Origin: Acidobacteriota bacterium | Lineage (GTDB): Bacteria > Acidobacteriota > Blastocatellia > Chloracidobacteriales > JADJPF01 | Reading direction: 5' to 3' | DNA length: 64,000 bases | NCBI GenBank assembly: GCA_016213785.1 | Contig: JACQZQ010000053.1 | Coordinates: 215,466-279,465, forward strand | Program-made: the position numbers and the translations under genes | Notes under the pieces: model-generated | Database searches by the model: none | Told to the model about the DNA's origin: nothing | Seen by the model: only the letters and a program-made list of their open reading frames with translations | Shown: positions 52,701 to 62,100 of the stretch, one piece after another | Layout: each line of letters opens with the position of its first letter | Numbering within the stretch: position 1 is the first letter of the stretch

Positions 52701-53564
52701 AAATTTGATATAAAAAATGAACTTAAATTCATTTCAGCAGATGCAAATAAATTAGATAGAGCATTAAATAATTTACTTTCAAATGCAATAAAATTCACTC
52801 CTAAAAATGGTCAAATATCTATAGATGTTTGCACTAGGTTTGATATAGAAACAGACCTATCCTTACTCTATATTTCTATTGCTGATACAGGCGAAGGTAT
52901 TGCGGCAGAAGAACTCCCATATATTTTTGAGCCTTATCGTCAAGCTAAGTCTAGTAATAAAAAAGCTGGTGTTGGATTAGGGCTTGCAACTGTTAAACGT
53001 ATTATTATTGCTCATAATGGGAGTATATCTGTAGAAAGTGAACTTAATAAAGGAACTTCTTTTACTATTACCTTACCAACGCTTTCTACTATTACTAGCA
53101 AATCTATCTTACATAATCAAACATTAGAAAAACAGCATACCGAATCTATTGCTAACCAAAGTGTAGAGAATATAGAATCTAGAAAAAAAATTTTAGTTGT
53201 AGATGATGAAATAATTAATCAAAAAATAGTGTCTGCAAAATTAAGAGCTATGGGTTATCAAGTAGATATTGCTAATAATGGAGAGGAGGCTATAAAATGT
53301 GTATTTTCAAATAGTTATGATTTAATTTTATTAGATAACTATATGCCAATAATGAATGGGTTAGAGGCTGCAAAAGAAATTCGTAAACTAGAAACTAGTA
53401 GACATATACCTATTGTTTTTTTTACTGCTGATTCAACTCAAGGATCAAACCTTAGTGGGATTATTGATGATGTTATTGAAAAACCATTAATTTCCAATAA
53501 ATTAGAAGAAACTATAAAACTATGGTTATCTAAAGATAGAACCTCTTTTCCTAAAAAAACATAG
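49755..53564 (+). CDS. Hybrid two-component sensor with Reg_prop propeller and C-terminal receiver
   Basis: This 1269-residue protein has a signal/anchor sequence at 5-25. A periplasmic two-propeller sensor of Reg_prop repeats follows, starting LTRFEHITQDQGLSSNSV and with repeated GFLWVGT/GLNRYD-type turns. Then come a Y_Y_Y domain (about 690-800), one membrane helix (about 808-826), a coiled coil, HisKA (H894 in VHDLKSPLTV), HATPase_c (NLLSNAIKFT, GVGLGLATV) and a receiver with D1194 (LILLDNYMP). Hybrid sensors of this kind (HTCS in Bacteroidetes) sense glycans or their fragments. There is no DNA-binding output domain, so the receiver must pass phosphate on. Residues 260-280 carry an LPN repeat. 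Confidence 0.93.
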   Translation: MSKFTLINKLFFLIVLALCTIPIYGQNRLTRFEHITQDQGLSSNSVLSLLQDKKGFLWVGTEFGLNRYDGYRFKVYQRPNISSSVVSSLCEDENGTLWAGTADEGLLKYLPDEDRFINVRVDKLKKSNGSLLYILYILKDKEDNLWITTPESLIKFDSKNNKSYSYFDGKYVSYLCLDGKSNFWVITSSYKEGFVLVNFDPRSENVLSTIPINGLSIAEFSSLAYHPNGNLYVGTSNGLYVINTSSKEIVSHYGIFSSNLPDLPNLPNLPNLPNLPNLPDNNVTCLYFLSEDILWLGTYNGGFAELNLKTQKITSYKHDPKDSESLIGNHISTIYKDRSEVLWIGDKVYGLNKLSPYKNFFHLYRYNPFNDNSISNNYIRGIFEDSKGFLWVATQFGGLNKLNLNSGQVTRYKNKTLDSFSLISTVWAVFEDSKGVLWAGTSPNGLYTYDYKKDVFIKNNLLPNLVKETSVNTIYEDSFGNLLVGSTDGLFKINQNRDSATVLYNQYDPNTKNWEVGFDIQSIFEDSKKNIWVGTNDGILKFDSQTYQNPIIYRKELPFEKSNNVYINSFLESSDGIIWITTKGLGVINFNPKTNQFDYVNRNKEIIHVNTYGILSDAQGTFWISTDNGITRYNPKTNNTETFGITDGLQGKEFNRRAFFKSQSGEFFFGGVNGLNSFFPNRIVKNPNPPPVFITNVIASGKPLLVPTDSNRELELSYIDNNLTFTFAALDFNAPENNLYTYKLTGFDNDWIQVRNKNEVTYTNLLPGTYTFEVKGANNHQIWGLKTIELKIIISPPPWLSNWAYLTYFLVIASAITITFRYYTNKLETKVNIQAARLRAEKAEVEAKALERENQQRIETENQIKQKNIELEEANLKLKQLDELKAKFTAMLVHDLKSPLTVVNITLDLLSKDKLNNDKNMFLQTSQKSIQKIVNMVNEVLEFYQASSEDMKFDFEVVNPLEIITYCIEGAKISAANKNINVKFDIKNELKFISADANKLDRALNNLLSNAIKFTPKNGQISIDVCTRFDIETDLSLLYISIADTGEGIAAEELPYIFEPYRQAKSSNKKAGVGLGLATVKRIIIAHNGSISVESELNKGTSFTITLPTLSTITSKSILHNQTLEKQHTESIANQSVENIESRKKILVVDDEIINQKIVSAKLRAMGYQVDIANNGEEAIKCVFSNSYDLILLDNYMPIMNGLEAAKEIRKLETSRHIPIVFFTADSTQGSNLSGIIDDVIEKPLISNKLEETIKLWLSKDRTSFPKKT
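50532..50594 (+). repeat. 9-bp tandem repeat encoding (LPN/LPD)7 in the sensor kinase
   Basis: Seven units: TTACCTGAT, five perfect copies of TTACCTAAT, then TTACCTGAT. They encode LPD-(LPN)5-LPD in a propeller loop. The repeat is in frame and can expand or contract without breaking the protein. Confidence 0.9.
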
Positions 53565-53720
53565 ACAAAAGATAGTTAAATAAAACCCATTCTATACCAT
53601 TACGTATAAGAATATTTTGTTAATATCCCATAAAGTATATTTTGTTTTCAGAGCAAACTCTTCATTACTATCAAATTTATTATTTATAATATTTATAGTC
53701 TTTAATATAATTGAAAATAC

Positions 53721-53736
53721 TGGCATAACTTTTGCC
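53721..53736 (+). promoter_or_regulatory. Sigma-54 (RpoN) promoter, -24/-12 type
   Basis: TGGCATAACTTTTGCC matches the RpoN consensus TGGCACGNNNNTTGCW at TGGCA and TTGC with exact spacing (GG and GC ten bases apart). It is 72 bases before the ATG of the VWFA gene in a 243-base intergenic region. This predicts activation by an enhancer-binding protein. Nine of the invariant bases match. Confidence 0.65.
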
Positions 53737-53807
53737 TAAGCGCTTTTGATCTTTAAGGAAAACAATTACCAAAAACAATAAAACAATATTTACCTAGGAG
53801 AAAAACT

Positions 53808-54986
53808 ATGTTAGCAAAAAAAATATTTCTAGTAATTTTCTTAGTCATATTATTATTTATTCCTACACTAGCACAGTTGCCAAATTCTCAATCAAATTCT
53901 CAATCAAACCAAGAAAATGAAGCAACTATTAAGATCAATACAGAACTTGTAAGTTTTGATGTACAAGTTTTAAGCAAAAAAACAAACACCCCATTAAATA
54001 GTTTAACTCTAGATAATTTTGAAGTTTATGAAAATGGCGTTAAACAAAATCTTTCTAGCTTTAGCCAAGATAAATTACCTTTATCTGTATTAGTTCTCTT
54101 AGATGTTAGTGGAAGTGTAGAAGGCATTAGCGCAGAACTTAAAGAGGCCACAATAAGAGCACTAAACTTATTAAAACCAGAAGACGAAGTAAGTTTAATG
54201 GCTTTTGCTACTGGCACAGGAGCATTAGACGGTTTTACAAAAGATAAACAAATCGTTATTGATAATATTGAACAGATCAGACTTAAAACTATTGCTTCTG
54301 GTCGTACAACAGCTTTTAATTTGGCTGCTTCAGATGCTATTAATCACATAAAAAAATTTGCTAGCCCAAACTATCGCAAAGTCATAATTACAATTACTGA
54401 TAATATAATAGTAAAACCATCATCCAAAGAAAAACAAAAAGTCATTACGAGCCTTTTAGAAGCAGGAATTACTATAAGTGGTTTACTAGTAAAAGATACT
54501 AGTAAGATTAGTCCAATTATTAGCGCTCGGCTAGCTAACAGAAATAGCCAGCCTATATTGCGACCAGCGCTTATCCCAGGCCCTGATACAAACCCGCAAA
54601 ATGTACAAAGGGGGGCTGGATCTCCTCCCATTTCTGGGGTTAATGGCTCTCCAGTATCTGATAATCGTACTCTTACAGAAGAAAGATCTTCTAGAATTGG
54701 TTCAATTTTAGACCTAGAGATTAATGGAATAGATGATTATGTATTAGAAACAGGTGGAGAAATAGTAGATGCTCGTAAAAATGCTATTGAAGAAAAATTT
54801 GTTGAGCTAGTAGAACATTTAAGAGCACGCTATAGTGTTGGGTATGTTCCTTCTAGCCAACAAAATGATGGTAAATTAAGAAAACTTAAAATAAAAGTTG
54901 TCTCTAATGGTAAAGAAATTAAGGATATTGCTATTAAATCTAAACGAGGCTACTTTTCTCCAAAAGAACAAGTAGTACAAGAGTAG
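53808..54986 (+). CDS. Secreted VWFA-related protein of the Acidobacterial type
   Basis: This 392-residue protein has a signal peptide (FLVILLFIPTLAQ) and a Gln/Ser/Asn-rich start. From about 35 the sequence TELVSFDVQVLSKKTNTPLNS leads into a VWA fold: the MIDAS aspartate motif is LLDVSGSVEG (about 102-110), with later YRKVIITITD. It fits the 'VWFA-related Acidobacterial domain' family, which is expanded in that phylum and of unknown function. A Pro/Asn-rich insert (about 245-295) interrupts the fold. The C-terminus ends with RYSVGYVPS and KSKRGYFSP, standard for the family. A sigma-54 promoter is upstream and a terminator downstream, so it is monocistronic. Confidence 0.88.
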   Translation: MLAKKIFLVIFLVILLFIPTLAQLPNSQSNSQSNQENEATIKINTELVSFDVQVLSKKTNTPLNSLTLDNFEVYENGVKQNLSSFSQDKLPLSVLVLLDVSGSVEGISAELKEATIRALNLLKPEDEVSLMAFATGTGALDGFTKDKQIVIDNIEQIRLKTIASGRTTAFNLAASDAINHIKKFASPNYRKVIITITDNIIVKPSSKEKQKVITSLLEAGITISGLLVKDTSKISPIISARLANRNSQPILRPALIPGPDTNPQNVQRGAGSPPISGVNGSPVSDNRTLTEERSSRIGSILDLEINGIDDYVLETGGEIVDARKNAIEEKFVELVEHLRARYSVGYVPSSQQNDGKLRKLKIKVVSNGKEIKDIAIKSKRGYFSPKEQVVQE

Positions 54987-55018
54987 GCTATAGTTACCTA
55001 ATTTAAAATAGATGGTAA

Positions 55019-55050
55019 TAAAAGGGTAGATTTATTTGTCTACCCTTTTA
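55019..55050 (+). terminator. Rho-independent terminator after the VWFA gene
   Basis: A perfect 12-bp stem (arms 55019-55030 and 55039-55050, eight-base loop) whose right arm ends in CCCTTTTA and runs into TTTTATTT. Confidence 0.85.
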
Positions 55051-55175
55051 TTTTATTTAAGGCCATTTTTCTTTTTAATTTGTTCCAAGAATTAAGAAAA
55101 ATAGAATCTTTCTCTCTCATACTAAGCAAGAGTTTGCTAATATTAATTTTCTTTACCTTAATATAGTAAAATTTT

Positions 55176-55664
55176 ATGACAGATATTAATTACGAAAAAA
55201 CTCTTAATTTGGCATTTAAGATGGTTGGGCGACAGTCTAGAACTATTGCCCAACTACGCCAAAAACTACAAGAAAAAAGTGGTGCAAATGCTGAAGTTAT
55301 TGAACGAGTTGTTAAACGCTTAATTGAACTTGGCTACTTAAATGATGAAAGTTTTGCTTATCAATATTCTACTAATAAGCTTAATATAAAAGCCTTAGGC
55401 CGGAGTCGCTTAGAACGTACTTTGAAGGAAAAAAAAGTTCCTTCAGAAATAGCAAAAAAAGCCCTAAATGATGTATTTAATGAACAAGATGAAACAGAGC
55501 TTTGTGAGAATGCTTTATCTAAATATCTTCGCCTTCATGGAAAGCCTCAAGATATAAAAGAAAATAAAAAATTATTTAGTCACTTAATCCGTTTGGGCTT
55601 TCCTTATGACTTGGTAATAAAAAAAATTCGCACAATAGGAGAAATAGAACTTGATGAGGAGTGA
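55176..55664 (+). CDS. recX: Regulatory protein RecX
   Basis: This 162-residue protein matches RecX: an N-terminal AFKMVGRQSRTIAQLRQKL, the central ELGYLNDESFAYQYSTNKL and GRSRLERTLKEKKVPSEIA, in the usual three tandem three-helix modules. RecX binds RecA filaments and limits recombinase activity. recA is not adjacent. Its stop is six bases before the next start, and a GAGGAG ribosome binding site for that gene overlaps the recX end, so the two are likely co-transcribed. Confidence 0.9.
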   Translation: MTDINYEKTLNLAFKMVGRQSRTIAQLRQKLQEKSGANAEVIERVVKRLIELGYLNDESFAYQYSTNKLNIKALGRSRLERTLKEKKVPSEIAKKALNDVFNEQDETELCENALSKYLRLHGKPQDIKENKKLFSHLIRLGFPYDLVIKKIRTIGEIELDEE

Positions 55665-55670
55665 TTTTTA

Positions 55671-56414
55671 ATGGCAACTTTTGATGAAATGATTTTAACT
55701 CATAGGCTTTTTATGCGAGGTTTTCCTTTTTCCCGCTATAAAATTGACCCTTTGCCTTCTAGCCCTTTAACTAAACCTCTCTCACAAGCAAAAGTAGCTT
55801 TAATTACTACAGCAGGCTTATATCTAGAAGGCCAACCTAAGTTTGATTCCTCAATAAAATTAGGTGATTCATCTTTTCGTGAAATCCCTAGAGATATTCT
55901 TACACAAAACTTAAAAGAAGGTCATCGTAGTAGCGCTTTTGACCATAGAGGTGTTAGAGATGATAAAAATTTAGTGCTCCCTCTAGATAGATTTCGTGAA
56001 ATGGTTGAGAATGGTGAAATTGGCTCACTTAACCATCGCCATTTTAGTTTTATGGGTGCTATTATTGCTCCAGGAGATTTAATTAATAAAACTGCCCCTC
56101 AAGTAGCTGATCTGCTAAAGTCTGATAATGTAGATGTAGCTTTTCTCACACCAGTTTGACCTATGTGTAATCAGATCGTGGGTCTGATTCAAGCAGCAAT
56201 TGAGCGAGTAGGAATAACAACAGTCTCTATCACTTTATTAAAAGAAGTTACTGAAAAAATTGCACCTCCTCGCGCAATGTTTGTTCCATATAAATTAGGC
56301 TACCCATTAGGTAAACCTAATGATCCAGAATTACAAAAACGTATAATAAAAGAAGCTTTATCTCTTTTACATCGCAATGATTTACCTATAATGACAGAAT
56401 TTAAAGATGTTTAG
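55671..56414 (+). CDS. Selenoprotein, glycine/sarcosine/betaine reductase selenoprotein-B family (UGA = Sec)
   Basis: One reading frame of 248 codons (including the final stop) is interrupted by a single in-frame TGA at 56157-56159. Read as selenocysteine it gives a 247-residue protein with LTPV-U163-P-M-C166-NQIVGL, a UxxC redox motif. The part before (FDHRGVRDDKN, HRHFSFMG) and after (AAIERVGITTVSITLLKEVT, PPRAMFVPYKLGYPLG) both belong to the GrdB-like family, whose other members have CxxC or UxxC here. A SECIS-like hairpin follows. It is shorter than true GrdB (about 430) and no grdA, grdC or trxA is near, so amino-acid reduction is not supported. It likely performs a thiol/selenol redox step of unknown substrate. 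Strong ribosome binding site; recX is six bases upstream. Confidence 0.88.
56157..56189 (+). promoter_or_regulatory. UGA codon and bacterial SECIS-like hairpin
   Basis: After the TGA and nine bases comes a perfect 7-bp stem, AATCAGA (56169-56175) with TCTGATT (56183-56189), and a seven-base loop TCGTGGG holding G and U residues. The distance from UGA to loop (about 16-23 bases) is that of SelB-binding bacterial SECIS elements. Confidence 0.75.
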
Positions 56415-56445
56415 CTATTTTTAGTAGGGGTAAAAATACTAACTT

Positions 56446-57063
56446 ATGGGGATTTACTCAAAATATATTTTTCCTCGTTTAATGGACTCAGCACTTTCTG
56501 GGCGAGTAATTTCTAAATATAGACAAAATTTGCTATCCCAAGTCACAGGAAATATTTTAGAAATAGGTTTTGGTACAGGCTTAAACTTACCTAATTATCC
56601 TAGTACAGTAAAAAAAATCTCTACTGTAGATATTAATCCTGGAATGAACTCACTTGCAAAGGCTCGTGTAAAGGCTACTGGAATAGAAGTAGTTCAACAT
56701 TTAATTACAGCAGAAAAAATGCCTTTTGAGGAAAGTAGTTTTGATACAATTGTTAGTACCTGGACATTATGTAGTATCCCTGATGTTGATAAAGCTTTAA
56801 GTGAGGTCTATCGTCTACTAAAACCAAAAGGACAGTTTTTATTTCTAGAACATGGGTTAAGTAATGAAACTAGCATTCAAATTTGGCAAAATCGTCTTAA
56901 TAGACTACAAAATATACTAGGCGATGGGTGCCATTTTAATCGTAATATTGCTAGTCTAGTAGCAAAACAGCCTTGGCAAATTACTGAAGACAAACAGTTT
57001 TATATAAAAGATATGCCCAAAATAGCTTCTTATATGTATCAAGGTACTGCTATAAAAACATAA
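56446..57063 (+). CDS. Class I SAM-dependent methyltransferase, METTL7-like
   Basis: This 205-residue protein has motif I ILEIGFGTGLNLPNYP (about 36-51), an acidic residue after strand 2 (TVDINPGMN) and a motif near FDTIVSTWTLCSIPDVDKAL. The C-terminal FLEHG and GDGCHFNRN resemble METTL7-type proteins, some of which methylate thiols. It starts 31 bases after the selenoprotein gene, so they may share a transcript. The thiol/selenol methylation idea is an inference from family and neighbour. Confidence 0.8.
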   Translation: MGIYSKYIFPRLMDSALSGRVISKYRQNLLSQVTGNILEIGFGTGLNLPNYPSTVKKISTVDINPGMNSLAKARVKATGIEVVQHLITAEKMPFEESSFDTIVSTWTLCSIPDVDKALSEVYRLLKPKGQFLFLEHGLSNETSIQIWQNRLNRLQNILGDGCHFNRNIASLVAKQPWQITEDKQFYIKDMPKIASYMYQGTAIKT

Positions 57064-57087
57064 ATCTATTTATTTTGGTGTAAAACA

Positions 57088-57462
57088 ATGCAATTACAAA
57101 TTAAAAATCAAAGCTTTGCTCAACGTTGTGAAGTGTGTCATCAATCAGATTGTTATGACTCAGAAAAAAATCATTGTAGTCGTTGTTTTAAGACAGTTGC
57201 TATACATACTAAAGCGTTTGTTTTTAGAGAGATGGGATTTTGGGGACAACTTGTTTTTTTTATTATAACAAGTGTAACTCTTATGTTTTTACTAGCAATG
57301 GGTGAAGTTTATAGTAGTTTTGCTAGTCGTTCTAAAGAAGCTTTACTAGGTAGTTTTCTAGCAGTAATGTTTATAGGGCTTTCTTGGTTTATTATTAAAG
57401 TTATTTGGATGATGTTTAATTGGCTTTTTCTAGAAATAAGCTCTTTATTCAAAAGAAATTAA
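57088..57462 (+). CDS. Small zinc-ribbon membrane protein
   Basis: This 124-residue protein has an N-terminal pair of CxxC motifs (CEVCHQSDC, CSRC; about 12-31) typical of a zinc ribbon, then two membrane helices (about 52-69 and 86-112). I do not recognise a family. It is 24 bases after the methyltransferase and 49 bases before the amidase, all on the plus strand. Confidence 0.6.
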   Translation: MQLQIKNQSFAQRCEVCHQSDCYDSEKNHCSRCFKTVAIHTKAFVFREMGFWGQLVFFIITSVTLMFLLAMGEVYSSFASRSKEALLGSFLAVMFIGLSWFIIKVIWMMFNWLFLEISSLFKRN

Positions 57463-57511
57463 TATATAGAAGATAAGTTTAACAAATTTAGTTTATTTGA
57501 AAGGAATAGTT

Positions 57512-58945
57512 ATGGAAGAACTTGCTTTGCTAGACGCAATGGCTCAAGCTGAACTTGTAAAAAAAGGAGAAGTTAAGCCTATAGAACTTGTAGAGGCTGC
57601 TATTGCAAGGATTGAAAAAGTTAACCCTGCTCTTAATGCTGTTGTGACACAAATGTATGATTTAGCAAGAGATAATGCATCAAAAGAAATACCTCAAGGT
57701 CAATTTACAGGTGTTCCATATTTACTTAAGGATTTATTTCCAGCTTATGCAGGAGTTAAATTATCCTCTGGCTCGGCTTTCTTAAAAGACTATACTCCAA
57801 CTTATGATAGTGAGATTGTAACCCGTTATAAAAAAGCTGGTTTAATTATAGTCGGTAAAACTAATACACCTGAATTGGGGCTACTTCCTACAACAGAGCC
57901 TACACTTTTTGGTGCTTGTCGCAATCCTTGGGATACAAAGCGAACAACAGGAGGTTCAAGCGGTGGTTCAGCCGCAGCCGTAGCGGCTGGTATGGTTCCA
58001 ATGGCACATGCTAATGATGGAGGCGGGTCAATTCGTATTCCTGCTTCTTGTTGTGGGCTATTTGGGCTTAAACCAACTAGAGGCCGCAACCCAATGGGGC
58101 CAGATGTTGGTGATACTCCAGGCGGTTTAGTTGTTGAACATGCTGTTACTCGCTCTGTACGTGATAGTGCAGCGCTACTTGATGCTACTTCAGGGCCAGA
58201 CTTAGGCGATCCTTATTATGCTACACCTCCCTCAGAGTCTTTCTTATCTCAAGTAGGGCGCAATCCTGGAAAACTACGTATTGCTTTTAGTGCTAAAACT
58301 TTATCAGGTGTAGAAGTCGAGCCAGATTGTATTAAAGCAATGGAGGATGCTGCAAAACTTTGTGAAAGTCTTGGTCATCAGGTTGAAGAAGCCTCTCCCA
58401 CAGAAGGAATTGATGGAGAAATACTTAACCAAGCTTTTTTTGCTGTCTGGTCAGGAATTTGTTCTGCTGTTCTTAAGGGATGGTCACGCCGTACAGGTAA
58501 AGCCTTAAATAGTGGACAATTTGAACCTTTGACTTGGGCACTCTATGAAATGGGTTCTGGGATTAGTGCTTCAGATTTTATTCTTTCTGTCTTTCATTTT
58601 CAGCAAGTTTCACGTCAAGTAGCTAAATTTATGGTTAATTATGATGTTTATCTAACTCCCACTTTAGGCGAAGCCCCTTTACCATTAGGGAGTTTTGATT
58701 CTCCAGTAGATAATCCATTAATGGGAATGTTTAGAGCCGCTCAATTTGTACCCTATACACCATTAAATAATATTACTGGTCAACCTGCTATGTCAGTTCC
58801 TCTTTATTGGAACGAGGAAGGTTTACCAATAGGAACACATTTTGTAGGGCGTTATGGAGATGAAGCCACATTATTTAGACTTGCCTCACAATTAGAAGTT
58901 GCTCGACCTTGGACAGCACGCCGTCCAAAGGTTTTTGCTTTATAA
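57512..58945 (+). CDS. Amidase (amidase-signature family)
   Basis: This 477-residue protein has the amidase-signature catalytic triad: K73 (PYLLKDLF), cis-Ser at about 149 in [15 protein letters not shown], and nucleophile S173 in [10 protein letters not shown]. The family hydrolyses many amides, including small carboxamides, peptide amides and carbamates. The start at 57512 has AAGGA six bases upstream; an in-frame TTG at 57497 is less likely. No signal peptide. It is not GatA, because GatB/GatC are not near and the length is typical of generic amidases, but substrate is unknown. Confidence 0.9.
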   Translation: MEELALLDAMAQAELVKKGEVKPIELVEAAIARIEKVNPALNAVVTQMYDLARDNASKEIPQGQFTGVPYLLKDLFPAYAGVKLSSGSAFLKDYTPTYDSEIVTRYKKAGLIIVGKTNTPELGLLPTTEPTLFGACRNPWDTKRTTGGSSGGSAAAVAAGMVPMAHANDGGGSIRIPASCCGLFGLKPTRGRNPMGPDVGDTPGGLVVEHAVTRSVRDSAALLDATSGPDLGDPYYATPPSESFLSQVGRNPGKLRIAFSAKTLSGVEVEPDCIKAMEDAAKLCESLGHQVEEASPTEGIDGEILNQAFFAVWSGICSAVLKGWSRRTGKALNSGQFEPLTWALYEMGSGISASDFILSVFHFQQVSRQVAKFMVNYDVYLTPTLGEAPLPLGSFDSPVDNPLMGMFRAAQFVPYTPLNNITGQPAMSVPLYWNEEGLPIGTHFVGRYGDEATLFRLASQLEVARPWTARRPKVFAL

Positions 58946-58949
58946 ATAT

Positions 58950-58996
58950 TTTTAGCCCAAAATATAGAAGGAAATAGTCTATATTTTGGGCTAAAA
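58950..58996. terminator. Long hairpin after the amidase gene
   Basis: A perfect 18-bp inverted repeat (arms 58950-58967 and 58979-58996) with an 11-base loop follows the amidase stop. The arms carry T-runs and A-runs at their ends but no separate T-tract follows, so termination is likely but not certain. Confidence 0.6.
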
Positions 58997-59043
58997 GGTT
59001 AATAAAAAAGCCGATCTATAGCAAAAACTTACTCTTAAAAAGT

Positions 59044-59071
59044 AAAAAACTCAGCAATTTTGTTGCTGAGT
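59044..59071 (-). terminator. Rho-independent terminator of the second TonB receptor
   Basis: A perfect 9-bp stem (ACTCAGCAA and its complement, five-base loop) is followed on the minus strand by six T residues. It lies 29 bases past the receptor stop codon. Confidence 0.85.
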
Positions 59072-59100
59072 GATAAGAGGAAAAGATTTGTTTTTAGTTT

Positions 59101-62100
59101 TTAGAAGGATAATCTAACTCCTAGCTGGAGTTGCCTAGAAGAAAAAGCGCTGCGAAACCGGTCTGGAGTAATAGTAAAACGCCCTCCATCTTTTGCAGGT
59201 AATGAGAAATTACCTTGTGCATCAGGAGGAAATACTCTATTTAACTCATTGATATTAGTGCGGTTAAATAAATTAAAAACTTCTACAAGCCCTTGTATTT
59301 CATAGCGTTCATTAAACTTTACTTTCCTAAGTGCTCTTAAATCAACATTTGCAAAACCTGGGGTAATTCCTGTATTACGACCGATGCTTACACCTCCAAC
59401 TAAAGGTCTATCTCCATTAGGTAGATCTCCATTACCATTTAAATCTGTGCCAGCAACTAAGTTATAAGGTCTGCCTGTGTTAAGACTAATAATTGTAGAG
59501 AATTGGAAGCCTTTAACTAAAGGGTTCTTAAAAGTAGGTTCCCAAGTACTTGATAACACTAGTCTGCTACGAACGTCTTGAAGTGATAACCCTCGCTCAG
59601 CACCAATATTTAACGGATCAACAGTTTCTGCTAAATCTGGTCTAAAATCGCTTGTGTTATCAATTGCTTTGGAAAAAGTATAGTGAGCTAAAAAGCCTAA
59701 ATTGCTTGTGAAACGTCGGCTAAAGGAAAGTGTTAGAGCATGGTAGTAACTATCAAAACTAGTCTCAAATTGTAGTATAGTTCCTTTAGTTGGATCTATA
59801 CGACCATTTAAGGCACTATCTATAGGATTGTTAGTTGGTCTTACTATTGGGTTTATATCTCGTTGACCAAATATTTTAACACCTCTAATAAAAGCATAGT
59901 CTAGAGCTATTGCAGTTGTAGAATTGACTAAGTAATTTATTCCAAAAGTAGTTTGTTGAGAATAGCTATTCTTTAATTCTGGCGAGAAACTAGAACCCTG
60001 GGCAAATTGTGGAATAACTTCTATTCCTGGGGGTAAGGAAGTTGTTTGAGGAAACTTTCTTCCTGGTAAAGAAAAAGGTATCACTGAAAAGGGAAAAGGT
60101 AGGGTAGGCACATTAAATCTTCCGCTATTAATTGTTTGAATTGCAAAAGCTTGTCCTACTAAAGCACCAGCAAAAAATAGCCCATAAGCCCCATGAATAT
60201 TTAGTTTAGCTAATTTACTAGGCGAATAAGAAAAAGCAAGTCGTGGAGCAAAATTTCCATTGTTTTTAGGGACAAATTTTAACCTAATTAAATCATAGCG
60301 TAACCCTGCTTTAATAATTAAATTTGAGCGTAACTTAATATCATCTTGAACATAAAAAGAAAATTCTTTTCCAATAGTAGATAAACTTGGATCTCCAAAA
60401 CCTTGAGTATAAAAGGCAGGTAGCGGTAAATCAGCAAGAGGTACATTGCTAGGAAATCCTGGGAATAAAATAGGTGCAACTCCTGATAGAGCAGAAAGGA
60501 AGGCTTTTTGTACAGGGGTTCGTAAATTTGGATCAAAGGCTTGTAAGCTATTTAACTTAGGCAATCCTGTCATTTGTGCGATTTGAGAAAAGTCTATATC
60601 TGTAAAAAATGCTCCACCACCTAAAAAGATAGGTAGTTGAGTTTCACGGCCTACAGTACTAAAGCGCTGAAAATCTACACCAAGTTTTATTTGCTGTCTG
60701 CCTCTGATTAAGGCAGTGTTATTAATGATTTGAAATATGTTAAAAACACGAGGTTGGGGCAGAAAGGTACTTTGTCCTAAGGTTATCATTCCTTCAGGAG
60801 CAAGAATTCTAACTTGTGGAGCACTATCAATAGGGTTAATTTTTTGGTTTCGACGAGTAAAAAGAAACCTTGTTTCATTAATTAAATTTAGCGGACTACT
60901 TATATAAGTATTATTTAAGGCTAAAGAATTATCTGTTAGACGCTGAATCCCACCATTATTTTCTGCTACTAAACCTCCAAATGGTTCTAATGCACCATTA
61001 TAGCTTCCACCAAAATTATAACGTACCCAAAAAGTATCACTATCAGAAACCTTACCATCTACTCTAGCTAGAAAAACACTGTTATTAAGCGAAAATGGAA
61101 TAGCTCCATTGCGGACATTAAACCCTAATTGATTTATAGATTTAATAGTTTCATTTGTTATAGTAACAATATTATTTTGTTTTAATGTTAATCGCTCAAA
61201 TGAAGTAAAAAAGAAAGCTTTGTCGCGTTTTATTGGGCCTTCTAATGCCCCACCAAATTGGTATTGTGAGTAGGGTGGTTTAACTGGAGCAAAAGCATCA
61301 CGTGCAGCTATATCATCATTACGATTTAGTACAAAAAGCTGACTATGAAACTCATTACTTCCACCTCTAGTAATAATATTTACTATTCCTCCAAGTGCTC
61401 TTCCAAACTCAGCATTATAACCATCGGAAATTATTTGAAATTCTTGTACAGCCTCCTGGCTAAATGTAGAACGTACTGAACCAGAGCCTAAATCATTATT
61501 ATCTAAACCATCAATAGTAATATTATTAAATCTTGCGGATTGTCCATTAAATGAAAGTCCTGATGTAGCAGATGCACCTTGAGCCGGAACACGATCAGCA
61601 AGCACTCTTGCAGCAGTAATGGAAAAATCTAAGAAATTTCGTCGATTTATTGGCAGTGTAGTAATAGTATTACGGTTAATATTAGTACTACTTTCAGGTT
61701 TTCCTTCTAGAAATACATCATCGCCTGCTATGATTTCAATGATTTCTGTTGGAGTTCCTATTTTTAAGGTGAAATTTAGAACTGTAGTTGTGCCAAGAAC
61801 TAATTCTACAGGTCTCATTTGTGAGGTAAACCCTGAGTTTGTAACAGTTACAACATAGTTTCCAGGAGGTAGTTGTGAAATTACATAAGAACCATCTTCT
61901 TGAGTAACAACCTCGCGTAAAAAATTAGTTTGAGGGTTTTTAGCTATTACTGTTACCCCACCAAGGACAGACATTTGTTCATCTATTGCTTTTCCTGTAA
62001 TTGTTGAAGTTGTTGAACCTGCTGATTGTGCTTTTACTTGTTGTAGCTCTTGGAAATGCGATAAAAAAAGAATAGAAATAATAATACATTTACATAATAA

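Noticed and set aside
56163..56414. Independent 83-residue gene starting at ATG 56163
   Set aside because: It is in the same frame as the upstream ORF, has no ribosome binding site of its own, and completes the GrdB-like fold; it is the second half of a selenoprotein.
55671..56414. Frameshift or pseudogene as the explanation for the split GrdB-like gene
   Set aside because: The frame is unchanged across the TGA, the sequence is intact on both sides, and the stop falls exactly at the UxxC redox residue with a hairpin behind it.
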